Source: Blepharisma stoltei (lineage: Eukaryota; Ciliophora; Heterotrichea; Heterotrichida; Blepharismidae). Taken from it: DNA of 64,000 nt. The notes under the pieces are model-generated. The model ran no database searches and was not told the DNA's origin. It saw nothing but the letters and a program-made list of their open reading frames with translations. Below are positions 44,010 through 55,000 of the stretch, piece by piece. The position numbers and the translations under genes are program-made. Positions within the stretch are counted from its first letter, which is position 1; the number at the start of each line of letters is the position of its first letter. The DNA lies in NCBI GenBank assembly GCA_914767885.1, contig CAJZBQ010000011.1, forward strand, positions 1 through 64,000, written 5' to 3'.

Positions 44010-45112
44010 TTAATTATATAAGGATTCCTCACTGTCCTATTTGGGAGATATGGAAATTTCTAGATTTTTAAAGGAATGTCTGACATTGCTTAACGTAAGT
44101 CTTTTAGGAAAAGAATAAGTTAAGAAATATATAGAGAGCAATTTGGAAGATTTAGAGAATTTCAAGGAATATTAGAAAGAATCTCAATTGAGAAATTAGG
44201 AAGGTATTTCAGGTTGTTAACTCTCTATTTAAAGAGCGAGTAAGCAGTTATTTTTTTAAAATAATTTATAAATATTAATTTTAAAATGAGAGCCCTCTCT
44301 AAAATTTAATATAATTAGCTAGATATATCGCAATAAGAATTATTATATTTTAAAAATATTTTATACTAAAAAATAATATTAGAAATATATTTTATAGTTG
44401 TCCAAAATATGAATTTTTCCGACAGCTTTTACTCACTTTTAAAGTGTAGTAAGGAAGACATAAATCTTTATCATAATAATATTCAGATTTCTTGATTCTT
44501 GAGAGGTAAATTCTGTAGCCTCAATTACACAGATTTGATATAAGGCTAACCATTAAATAATTTTTATTATCCTAGGTAGTGAAAAATTGGCATTGCATAA
44601 ATCTTGGTTCTTCTATTAATAATATTCATATTATGGCTTATGTCGCGATGCAAGCTCTCCTGCACAGCTAAAAAATCCGAGTTTCTAAACTAAGCTACTT
44701 TCATACTTCGCAAGATAAGAGAAAGCTAGTATAAGACTATCTGACCTATGCTAGACTATTACTAATAGCAAGAGAGAAAAACATGATGGCCTAAGCTAAA
44801 TTTTCATAAGTCAGAAATATTAATTAGGCTATAAATATCAAAATAAGGAATAGAAAGCACTTTTTTGCTACCGAATCTCGAGAATATTTATTATTATCCA
44901 ATACTTACATATTAGTTTTATATAAATAAAAAAAAACTAATGACGCAATGCGAAACTAAAAGATTTAAATCCAATTATCCCAGTCTTTTTATTTATTTTT
45001 TGTCATTTTATTTATTTTAGATCATTCAGTTATACGATCTATTTACATTATCTTTAAGCTATGAAATAAAGAGAGAATAATAAGATCCTTAGTCAATATC
45101 AATTATTTATAA
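44010..45112. other. AT-rich divergent intergenic region with a MITE-like segment
   Basis: 44219-44450 is bounded by TTAACTCTCTATTTAAAGAGCGAGTAAG-like and TTTTACTCACTTTTAAAGTGTAGTAA-like ends and may be a diverged MITE. Otherwise nothing is recognised; the promoters of Hsp110 and the kinase should lie here. Confidence 0.5.
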
Positions 45113-48100
45113 ATGGAACGATATAGGAAACTTTGGTGGACCGAAGAAATTGACCACTTATACAAGCTCCTCTTATACTTTAGTTATATATTTGGATTTA
45201 TTTCAATCTTTTCCAGAGCAATGATTTTTTTATGAACTCAGAATGTTGCTGTAAAAGAAACTCTAATTTTCCCATCATTTCACATCGCTATGATAATATT
45301 CCTTAAGTTTTCTGAAAGATGAGGCGCGGTAGGCATTCATTCTTTCACTAAATTATTATAGAGAAGCTCGACCAGCACAGTAATTGATTTCATGTAACTT
45401 AGTTCGCAGCCCCCCTTGCTCACCAGTCTGATTACACAGCTTAAGACTTGTATGGCTCCCTCTGACGAGGGCCTGCACTTGCTATCTGGAGGTAAAGACG
45501 TTGGGTCACTGTACAGTACGTCGATTGCTACCCTTCTCGAAAATTTAAAAGCGAGTTTTCTGGTCAGACTTTCGACCAAGATGAAACTTGTAGCCCAGGC
45601 TGCAACTCTAGGAAAATGCTCGATTGGTCAAGCGAACGCCCTCCAACCTTTTTGGGCTATCTCTTTCTAGCTTCCAAGTCCCGTCATCCCTCAGGGTAAA
45701 ACCTTGCCCTGGAATTGAGTCTGCGGTAGGCCAGTCATTGCTCTCCATCAGACCAAGTAAAACTAGGAGGACGCTGCTATCCCTACCATAAGATCCCCAT
45801 ACCCTCATTTGGCTACAGGTGTTAAGAGAGTAGGCTAGCTCTCCACGCCATTTTTATGTGTGAACGTGGTAGGCAAGAATACAGCAGCAATGATATCTAC
45901 TGAAATTTACAATATAGTTTGTTTAATTTCTAAATTCTTTATGGCAAGTCAAATGGCCACTGTTTTTCAATCTTTTTCATTCGTCCTGATGACTCATTTA
46001 CAACTTCCTATGATCAGAAACAAGTATCTGCTGAACTTCATTCTTTTCAAGTATATTTACACCTGATTCATACACGATATGATTTTTAACTCAGCAGAGA
46101 TGACGGTTTTCCAGTTCAATACTATTCTTGCAATTATAGTCCTTATCAATGTCGGGATATATTATAACTCTCCCCCCCCCCCTCCGTGAGCGAACAAAAA
46201 ATTTTGTTCGCTCACGGAGGGGGGTTAATTTTTTTTTTTAAAAAAAAATTTTATATATAAATTTTATAAAAAAATATTTTTTTCGAAATTTAAAAAAATC
46301 CTAATTTGCAAAAATTGGGAAGCAAATATTAATTTAATTTGCAAAATTTATGTTTTAAAACGCAATTTGTTTAAAATTAAACAGAATTAGCTCTAGATTT
46401 CATTATAATAATTATCACTTATATATCAAAATTTTTTTCCATTAAAATTTTTTCTATTAAAAAAATTTTTGTTCACTCACGGAGGGTGAGTTTTTGGTCA
46501 AAAAATGGCGATTTTTCTAATGGTTTTGTTCGCTCACGGAGGGGGGGGGGGGAGTAAAGCAGAAACTCGCCTGTGAGAGATCCATTTATTTGCACGAGAT
46601 CGAAGATTCTAAAGACCGGTTTAAGATCATTTCCCAAGCGTTTTCTGATGGGATTGTGGTAATCTCATCAAGCTATGAAATCGAGTTCATTAACGATAAC
46701 ATCCTAAAGCTGTTAAATTGCAGTCAAGAAGAAATTTATTCAGAACTGTCAAGTTTTAAATTCTGCCCTGATAGAAAAGTATCAGAATTTGAAATTTCTG
46801 ATTTTCTGATTGACCACATTAATTACGCATTTAATCATCTGGATTCTTCAGAAATTACTTTAGGAATCACTCGGCTAAATAATGTATATCTTCAATGAAA
46901 AGTGAGAAGAATTGTATGAGAAAATCACAACTCTCTATTTTTGACAGTGAGAAATGTAAACCGAATAATTGAGCTTGAAAAACGAATAGCTGACGATAAC
47001 ATGAAGACTGTTCTGCTAAGATCGGTTTCTCATGAACTGAGAACACCTCTTAACGCAATATGCTTTTTTGTTAATGACCTCCTAAATAAGCCACATATAA
47101 CCAAAGACAGTGACGAGTACAATAACCTCAAAATCGTTTCTATTTCTTCAAAACTCATGCTCTCTCTTATTGACGATTTATTGGACTACTCAAAAATGCT
47201 GGCTGGGGCTTTTTCTATAAAAAAAATCCATTGCGACTTTCGGCAAATTGTGTCGAATGCTTTTGAATTGATCAGCTTGCAGGCTAAAAAGAAAAAAATA
47301 AGCTTAATATGCAGGATTGATCCATTAATACCTGAAAGAATTTATACAGATCCTTTGAGGCTGAGCCAGGTCTTATTGAATCTATTAAGCAACGCGCTAA
47401 AATTTACATTGTCCGGGTCAATAGAAATTTGCTGTGTGCTTGGCTGCAAAAACCAGCTGAAAATTTATGTAGAAGATACTGGTATTGGAATGACTGAAGA
47501 GGTGAAGCAAAAACTGTTCACTGAGTTTAGTACTAATAATATCCCTAATATTAACCCTCAAGGATGTGGGCTGGGACTCTGCATTTCTAATATCTTGTCA
47601 AAAGCGCTAGGAAGCGGCCCTATTAAAGTAAAGTCAACCCAAAGCCAAGGCTCCACCTTTAAATTTTCTATTGACATTTTTGAAGAACATCTGGCATTTT
47701 CAAGGTGAGAAAAAATAGCGGAAATTGAGGAAGAAAGCATTAGCCATTTTGACGTGATTCCTTATATAACTGCTACACTAAGAGAACCTATTGATGTTTT
47801 GATAGTGGACGACAATGAGTTTAATAGAGCTGTTTTAGGATCAATTTTATCACAGCTTAATATCTCATATCAAGAGTCCTGCGATGGAAAAGAAGCGATC
47901 GACAAGATTTTAGCCTACGACCAGACTTCGAAAATGTACAAGGTCGTAATTATGGACTGCTGCATGCCTGATATCAATGGTTATGAAGCTACAAAAATTC
48001 TTGTAAATTTGTATAAGGATAAGATTCTAAAGAAGCTGCCGATAATAGTTGGATATTCTGCTTATAGCTCTGACGAAGATCGAAATGCCTGCTTTGAATG

Positions 48101-48979
48101 CGGCATGGTAGACTGTATGCCAAAGCCTTGTCCCCCTGGCACTTTGGCAAATATTAAGGTTAAGATTAAGTTGTGGTGGGTATTTATAGTCCTCACTTCC
48201 TGAAGTACAGTGCATTCTGAGGCGAACACCTGAAAGTGTGCTCTTTCAAGACAGGTTGGCTGGGCTGAGGTCCCGGTTTCTCAATAGAGGCATTTTCCCT
48301 CCTGATCTGGCTTAAACCAGATTTTGCCGAGAAACCTCCATTTCCAACCGAAGTGCAAAGATTGCCCAATACAGTGTATAGAGGTTTCCTCTATATAGCG
48401 CTAAAAGCGCAGACATTTTCCCAGGAGCTTTCCAAGTTCGTCGAACCAAATCGCTTTTTGGTCCGACCAAGGCATTGATTTGGTGCAACCTACCGATAAA
48501 TTCCGATCAGAATTTATCGGCCTTACAGCGCCAAACATAGGAAACTTCTATAGCTTAGGCCGGATCGTCCCCATTGAGGGAACCTTTTAGACTAGAGAGA
48601 TTAACCCTGAAATCTTCGTCTGGCCTGTCTTTCCTTTTTTCTCCAGATTATCTATCTCTGAGGAAAAAAAATCAATGCGCTTGCAGAGATTCGGGACATC
48701 CACAAAAGCAGCTTAGGCAGGTAAGTCGCACTGCCTCAATCCGACACCAGTTTAGGGCTTGGGAGCTTCTGGCAAAAAAATTTGCAAAAACTGCCGCTTG
48801 AGCTAGGCCACTAATTAGCGGAAATAGTACTCAGCCTATCGCTTTGAGGATAACCTACCCTGGGCAGCTATTTGTACCAAAAACCAGTCTGGATATGTAT
48901 AATGGCACCTACCACAGGGAGGGAAAAGTCACTCGTCACAGGCCATTTTATGGCAAATATAATAAAGAAATATTTGTAA
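45113..48979 (+). CDS. Membrane hybrid sensor histidine kinase with receiver domain, interrupted three times
   Basis: 707 residues after removing three insertions. N-terminal half with several hydrophobic helices (LYFSYIFGFISIFSRAMIF, FNTILAIIVLINVGI). Then a PAS-like segment (FKIISQAFSDGIVVIS), the H box SVSHELRTPLNA, N box LLNLLSNALKFT, G1 VEDTGIGM, G2 GCGLGLCIS, and a receiver domain with IVDDNEFNR, phospho-acceptor MDCCMPDINGYE and MPKP. Ends GTLANIIKKYL. It autophosphorylates on His and passes phosphate to its own receiver Asp; ligand unknown. Multistep phosphorelay kinases of this type are common in ciliates. Several Trp are TGA (FLWTQN, LQW). Confidence 0.9.
45328..45867 (+). mobile_element. 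SINE-like GC-rich insertion with 8-bp repeats in the histidine kinase
   Basis: GGTAGGCA at 45328-45335 and 45868-45875. Ends CACGCCATTTTTATGTGTGAACGT. 'ctacaggtgttaagagagta' near its end also occurs (reverse orientation) in 38545-39052. Removal joins ERWGAVG to KNTAAMI in frame. Confidence 0.85.
46158..46554. mobile_element. MITE, GTGAGCGAAC family, copy 3, in the histidine kinase
   Basis: TAACTCTCCCCC left end with hairpin, GGGGGGGAG right end; interior nearly identical to 1721-2112. In-frame joining uses TA at 46158-46159 and 46555-46556, giving NVGIKQKLACE, which sets the border 7 bp outside the visible inverted end. Confidence 0.85.
48145..48950 (+). mobile_element. SINE-like GC-rich insertion with 10-bp repeats at the kinase 3' end
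   Basis: TGGCAAATAT at 48145-48154 and 48951-48960. Ends GGCCATTTTA. Its right half resembles 37817-38105 ('cggatcgtccccattgaggg', 'gaggataacc'). Removal supplies the last codons (LANIIKKYL) and the TAA. Confidence 0.85.
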
Positions 48980-49948
48980 ACATATTTTATTAATTCTTGA
49001 TAAATTTTCTTAAGATCAAATAATGGAAAACTCAGAATCAAAAAAGCCCCAAAAGCGCAAGCGTATAGCGTTTGATGCATATAGTGTGCTCTTGCGCTAG
49101 CTTTTTCCCTGCAATTGGTGATTGAGTAAAGTCACCTAAAGGTGGTAAGTCAATTCCAAGTTAACAAATACTGAAGAAAAGGCCAAACTGGGGTTGAATT
49201 GTCACCTTTAGAGGACTTGTCAGACTCATCAGTTGCAAGGAAAGAGCTAGCGTGAGAGCGCACTATCTGCATGCAAGAGCTATAGAATCATTCGAAAGCG
49301 AAAGGTGTCAATTAAGCCCTCATTCCTAAATTCTAATTCCCCGATCCTTTATCGGACCACTATCTTTTAATCAAGAACGAGATTAAGCCATGCCAAATGA
49401 CCATATGCTTTTATATTAAGCATTTTCTGGGGAAATTTGGTCTTAATATTTTGATAATGATACATTTGATCGAAAAAGCCTTTAAATTTCGGCACAATTT
49501 AAAAATTTTCGTCTAAATTTTCATCGATGAAATGCTAACTATCAAAAATGCATGATCATCGGACTTACCAAAAACCTTGCTATACATTTTTTATTAGCTC
49601 ATTATGTATTAGCGACAAGAGATAAATTATGTAATATACTAACAAATATGCTAGAACTCGTATCAGAATTTCTTATTAGCAATTATAATGCAACGTCTCT
49701 AATAATCATTATATAGTTAGTGACACTGACTATATCAAAGATATGGAGTTAAATTCAGGTGGCGGAGTGGGTATCATTCTTGACCACATAAAAACTGCTC
49801 GATCTAATTGTTCAAATTTTTTGGGAATTGGTTAATTAAGGATGGGAGTAAACTAAAAGAAGAATACTCTTCCAATAATTTCAATAACTTGCTACAAAGC
49901 ATGTACTTTTAATGCAGAATAAAATCGCCAAAGCCAAAAGAAGATTGA
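48980..49948. other. Intergenic region with a long imperfect inverted repeat
   Basis: No gene. 49081-49107 (TAGTGTGCTCTTGCGCTAGC...) pairs with 49242-49268. Inner parts (TCACCTAAAGGTG-type, near 49131 and 49200) pair as well, suggesting a ~190-bp palindromic element. 49440-49560 shares 'atgcatgatcatcgg' features with the insertion in globin-like copy 1. Confidence 0.6.
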
Positions 49949-50830
49949 ATGGAAGCTTTTTTCGGTTCCTTTTCTAAAGGCTCCAGGTCTCTTACTCAAG
50001 GAACTCGCAGTCAGAGCAACCTTTCAACAAAAGCAATCGAGAAACCCAGGCCTAAGCTTGAAACTGACTCTTTAGCCTTAGCAGTGAGCAGAAAATTTTT
50101 ATTCACAAACCAATTTGAGATAATTTTATTCTTTCGGAAGGTTAAATTAAATTTTTATATGAGGATTTTTGGGAAAAAAATTATTTAATTTATAAAATTA
50201 ATGGGTAAGGATGTAAAAATGCTTAAAATTTAATAAAATTACTGGAGATCTAATTATTATAATCTCTAATTATATGTCAAATTAATACCTAATGTAAATT
50301 TTTTTAACTAAAACATTTTTTGCTAGTAAATAAGGGGTTAATTTTCCCTAAAATAGGATTGATTAATGATATTGCTCGCTGCCCAAGGTAGGAGTGAGAA
50401 AAATGTGCTACCAGACATTTTGCGTTCTAAATCTTCAATAAGATCTACCTCAAAGCACATCATAGAAAACAACCGACTGACAAGGATAAAATCAGGGAGC
50501 TCATCAAGGATCAAAAGAGATATCTCTCAAAAAATAATCCAAAAAGAGCCTTCTTTATTAGAGCCTGGAGAATTGATTGTCAAAGGAAACTCCAGGCCAA
50601 GCACTCCCGTAAACAAGACTTCACAATATTTATTGGCAAATGATAACCCCTACGATTCTTCAATGAATTTGAATACGAGCGATTCAAGAAGAGACTTGAA
50701 ATCCTCGAAAAGAAACCCTCTGAGTTCTTCAAACCTGGCTCAGATAAATCTTGCACCTGAACTTCCTGATAGGAATGATAAGAAAATGAGCATGGAAGAT
50801 GTGTTAAGCTATATATCATATATATACTAG
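49949..50830 (+). CDS. Uncharacterised basic, Ser-rich protein, interrupted once
   Basis: 183 residues after removing 50079-50408. N-terminus MEAFFGSFSKGSRSLTQGTR, then ALPDILRSKSSIRSTSKHI, a Lys/Arg-rich middle and the tail MSMEDVLSYISYIY. Low complexity, no membrane segment or known domain. Function unknown. Confidence 0.65.
50079..50408. other. 330-bp IES-like insertion, TA pointer
   Basis: TA at 50079-50080 and 50409-50410, with TAGCA and its complement TGCTA at the ends. AT-rich interior with stops. Collapse gives GCC TTA CCA GAC, in frame. Other TA pairs nearby are out of frame. Confidence 0.7.
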
Positions 50831-51027
50831 AAAGAGCTAGGCATGATTATAAAATAATTAATTGCAAATAATAATTAAATAAATATATAGACGTCTTAGT
50901 CATAAAATATTGATGACAGCTTGAACAGCATAAATAAAAAGCATTTTAGATAAGTGGATATACTAAAATGGATGAGTTAGTCTACCAAAAACTCCAAGAA
51001 AACGAAAGTAAAGCGTAAATAGGGAGA

Positions 51028-52019
51028 ATGAAGCTATATGGACCTCATCTAGCTGGCTTGATTAACGCCTCCATCAATTTATGTGTCTACCCTTTCCTTC
51101 AGATTTCTACTCAATTGCAATTATCTCCTATTCCATCAAGCCACAATTATATTGGGAAGTCTTACGCAGAAAAAGTCTCCTCCTTTATTTGGAACCCTCA
51201 TCCAGCTAACAGACCTTACAAAGCACCATTATTTAAAAATGCAAATTCAGCAATCATCTGGAATTCCTTGCAAGGCTACCTAGGATTTTACCGAGGCTTT
51301 TTTATGGGGATTTCTCATTTTTACTTTGGCATACTTGCAAGAACTGCTGGCACATATCTCACTTTTGCTTGCTTTGGAGAAAACTACATCAAGTCTTCAC
51401 AAGAAAGAATCATTACAGGTAAGCCTTATTTAGTATAGAAACTTTATTAAGTTCGATGTGTGAAGCCATAATTCAGCCTATTTTTGTTGCCCAAACACGA
51501 TTTATCCAGCAAAACCGGCGAGCCAATTTCAGGACTTACGATGATTTTTTCCATATGTGGAAGATCTCAGGCTTCAGAAGCATGTACCAAGGCTGGGGAG
51601 CAATTTTGCCAAAGCAAGCAATTATAAATGTATGAGTAAACCATGCACCTATGATTGATGACATGACTGATGAAATTTTAGGCCTAAAGCGGAACAACAA
51701 ATATAATGTCTTTAGCAAAGAAATTTTACTTGGGCTTGCCCCGTATTTTATAGCCTACCCATTTTTGACAGCTCAGAGAAGAGTAGCGTGCCAGGAATCA
51801 CACATAGGCATGCCAGAAAGGAAATACAAAGGAGTGCTTCACTGCATGTGGAAAGTGGCTACACAAGAAGGAATTGATGTGCTGTTTAGAGGAAGCTTGT
51901 TTTATAGCATTGCCATTGCTGCCTGGGTCTTTGCAATGCCTACCCTGACTCAAACAGTTTGGCAGAAATATGAAGACTCTGCTAAAGAAGATATTTCTAG
52001 GCTCCTTCGTTTAGACTAA
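51028..52019 (+). CDS. Mitochondrial-carrier-like membrane protein
   Basis: About 325 residues. Repeats with carrier-like features: PFLQISTQLQL and GYLGFYRGFFMGISHFY in the first part; EAIIQPIFVAQTRF and YQGWGAILPKQAIINVW in the second; FIAYPFLTAQRRVAC and DVLFRGSLFYSIAIAAW in the third (P-x-(D/T)-x-x-(K/R)-like starts and G-rich even-helix turns). Resembles MTCH-type or divergent SLC25 carriers because the signature motifs are degenerate. A 15-nt intron candidate (51419-51433) lies between parts 1 and 2, but after its removal the downstream frame is still off by one base, so an error or different junction exists near 51434-51452. Confidence 0.65.
51419..51433 (+). other. Candidate 15-nt intron
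   Basis: GTAAGCCTTATTTAG fits the size and GT-AG rule of the other introns, but does not by itself restore the downstream frame. Confidence 0.5.
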
Positions 52020-52033
52020 TCATCTATTAACTT

Positions 52034-55000
52034 CTATAAATCTATTTTCTTAGGTATTTCTTCTACTTCTGGGGGCTTCTCTGGGTTTTCAAAGTTCCTT
52101 ATGAAATTGTCGTACTCTTCCCATTCAGAAATGATCCTTTTCGCTGCGTGGATTTTGGGTTCTTTTGTGAGTGGGTTATTGCAGAGGTCAATAGTCTTTG
52201 CTTTGGATTTAGTTTCTTCTGAGCACCAAGTAGCACACCAAAGCCATTCGCTAGGCAAAGACTTGATAGGGACCTGATACTGGGCAAAGTTAGGCAAATC
52301 TTGGTCTAAGTTAGACAAGGAGTCAGGGTTAGGTGCCATTGTTTCGTAAAAATACCTTAAAATATCTCCAGCACCCATACTTCTGAACTTAAATAGGTCA
52401 ATTACATATAAAGCACTTATATGGTAAGGCAGATCTTTGAGATGGTCTCTCCAATACCCCTGCTTCCAAAATCTGAAGCCTTCAGTGTCAGGGTTAGAGT
52501 CACAGAATGGTGTATACCCGTATGGAGCTCCTTCTAAGTCCATGTCCCACAGCTCTTTTATGTCTGCCCTCACTACTTGATCAGCATCAATATAAATGAT
52601 TTTTTTGACATTTAATGGAAACATCACATCTAGGAACAGTATTTTATAAGCCCATATAATCCTCTGTTTCTCTCTTTGTGCAAAAAGCCAGCTCGGCCAC
52701 TTGTAGCTGACAAACTCATACTGAAAACCGACTTTTTTAGAAAACGCTTCTAATGAATTTTTGAAATTTTGTGTGAAAAAGTCCTCAAAAAGCCAAAACT
52801 TTACCTTGGAATTTGTGTTTCTCATGACTGAAAGCATCATGATTTTCATTAATCTCTCATATAGCTTGCCACTGGCTAACGAAAAAATGTGGATTACGTC
52901 TCCTAGATCTTCAATTGACTCAGAGTTCAGGAGGACCTCATTTTCATACCCTGGCCTTTTAGAGACACTTAACCTCTGTGTGGTTCCTGATAGGTCTTTG
53001 GCTATAATTTCTGGAGAATTCATAATAGTAAATAACTCTTCGCTTCTTCCTGGAAATAGGGAAATGTTGTAAATGCCAGGATTTGCTTTGAATTGATAGT
53101 AGCCGAGATTTTTCATCACTATTGTATCTGAAATCATATGTGTGCTGTTTATCAAGGCAAGCTGTAAGCCACTAGGAGGCTCAGTTTCGTAGCCTTGGAC
53201 ATATTCTGTGCATTGGCCAGTCGCCAAAAGATTTTTAAGCTCATAACTTACACTTATAGGCTCGTTTAGCATTAAATTGTCGAGGTCATCTGATGAAGTT
53301 GTCCTGACGACCCAGGATTCAGGAACGTCAAGTCCTAGGGTAAAAGTCTTGCCGCTTGTTTCGCCTCGCGTCTTAATAGGATGAGATTTCATCATGATTT
53401 TTTTTGGTCTATTTTTTTTACCTATTTTTTTTCACCTAGATTTTTGACCTAGTTTTTTGACTATTTCGAGATGATTTTCAATCAATTTTAGTCTATTGTT
53501 TTCGGCATAAGTTATATTATAAATTTTTAGCATTAAAACAATAGGTCAAAAAAATAATCTTTATGAAATAGCCGTCATAAGGAACCGTTTCGCCTAGCTT
53601 CATGAAATCATCGAAATTCGATTTTATATTGATTTTATGGAATCTATTAATAGGAAGGATTTTTTTCTTAGGGTCAAGATCTGGGTTTAATGTTGCATTA
53701 ACTGAGGAGCCTAAGGATAAGAGCCATTTTCCGAGAGATGCAAGAATCTGACCTTTTTCACTTACATTCCTTATAAATGAAAAAAAATGAATTTATTTTA
53801 AAAAAATTTGTAGTGACAATAGAAATCATTTTTTATGAATAATTTGAATATTTAAAGGAAATATTTATCTATATATATATAATAATTTGCTTGAGATGTA
53901 ATCGTTATAAGCATTAATTATATATCAAAATATAGTCTGTACCAAACTTTTATATTAAAAATTTTTGCTGGTATCAACAGCGTTAATTTCCTCAAAAAGT
54001 AGACATTTTTCTTATTGTTTTGCTCGATAACCAAGAAGCAGGAGAATTAATGGGTTCAGCAGCATATCAACTCTAAAGTTAATTTCACTGTCAGACGCTA
54101 CAAATTTTGTTATGGAAGGTTTTCGCATATTTTGCGGAATTGGATGAGATGAGTATTGGGCAAAATATGGCAAAAATTTTACATGATTCAGCAATATTAA
54201 AGAAATATTTTCAATAATATTTGATTGTTCGCTCGGTGGAACTATACTAGAAATTCCTTCCAAAATTTCATCTACTCCAACTCTAGAAGATTCTGTCTCA
54301 TGGGCAATCATTATGTCTCTAAAAGACTTTATGAACTTCTTCTGGATAATTCTTCCATTGACAATCACAACAGATTTCAAATTTCCTTTGTATCCTCCAA
54401 AATCCTTCTTAATTTCATCTTCTTTGTATTCGCATTGAAATTCTCCAAAATCAACATTTCCAATTCTCTTTTTTTCCTTCAAATTTTTCAAAAAGCACAA
54501 TATTTTATACCATTCCTGGCTAATTTCTGAGGACTTAAAAATATATCTAATTCTTAGCCCTAAATGAGAAAATCTCTTAAAAATTTCCAATGTATGCATA
54601 ACTAAATCTTTATCTGTATCTTCTGCAATAACCGTAATAGTCGCCACTTTAGGCAAATCATTAAGTTCCACTATAAACCCTTTTTCTATGTGTTTAATTA
54701 AATCAATTTCTGTAGAAGTTTTATGAGTAATTTCTAAGTTCAGCCTTTCTACTGGCTTTCCATGCTTCACATTTTCAAAAAATGATTCCAGTGGCGGATC
54801 AATCATCCCATACATTATCAGCATTGCAATTTGGCGTTTTTCTTTGAGCAGCTCAAGCAGGATTTTATTTTCAGATTCTTCTTCTTCCTCTGGATTGATT
54901 GAGACATCTAAAACTCTCCCATTCAAAATCCAAGTAGCAGGCCCACAAATTCCTGACTCTTCACAGAAGTTATTAGCTCTAGTAACAGTATGGCTTAGCT

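Noticed and set aside
53379-53395. Methionine at 53395 as the start of a separate glycosyltransferase gene
   Set aside because: The frame joins upstream UGGT sequence after removing 53379-53556, and the GT24 domain is always C-terminal in UGGT.
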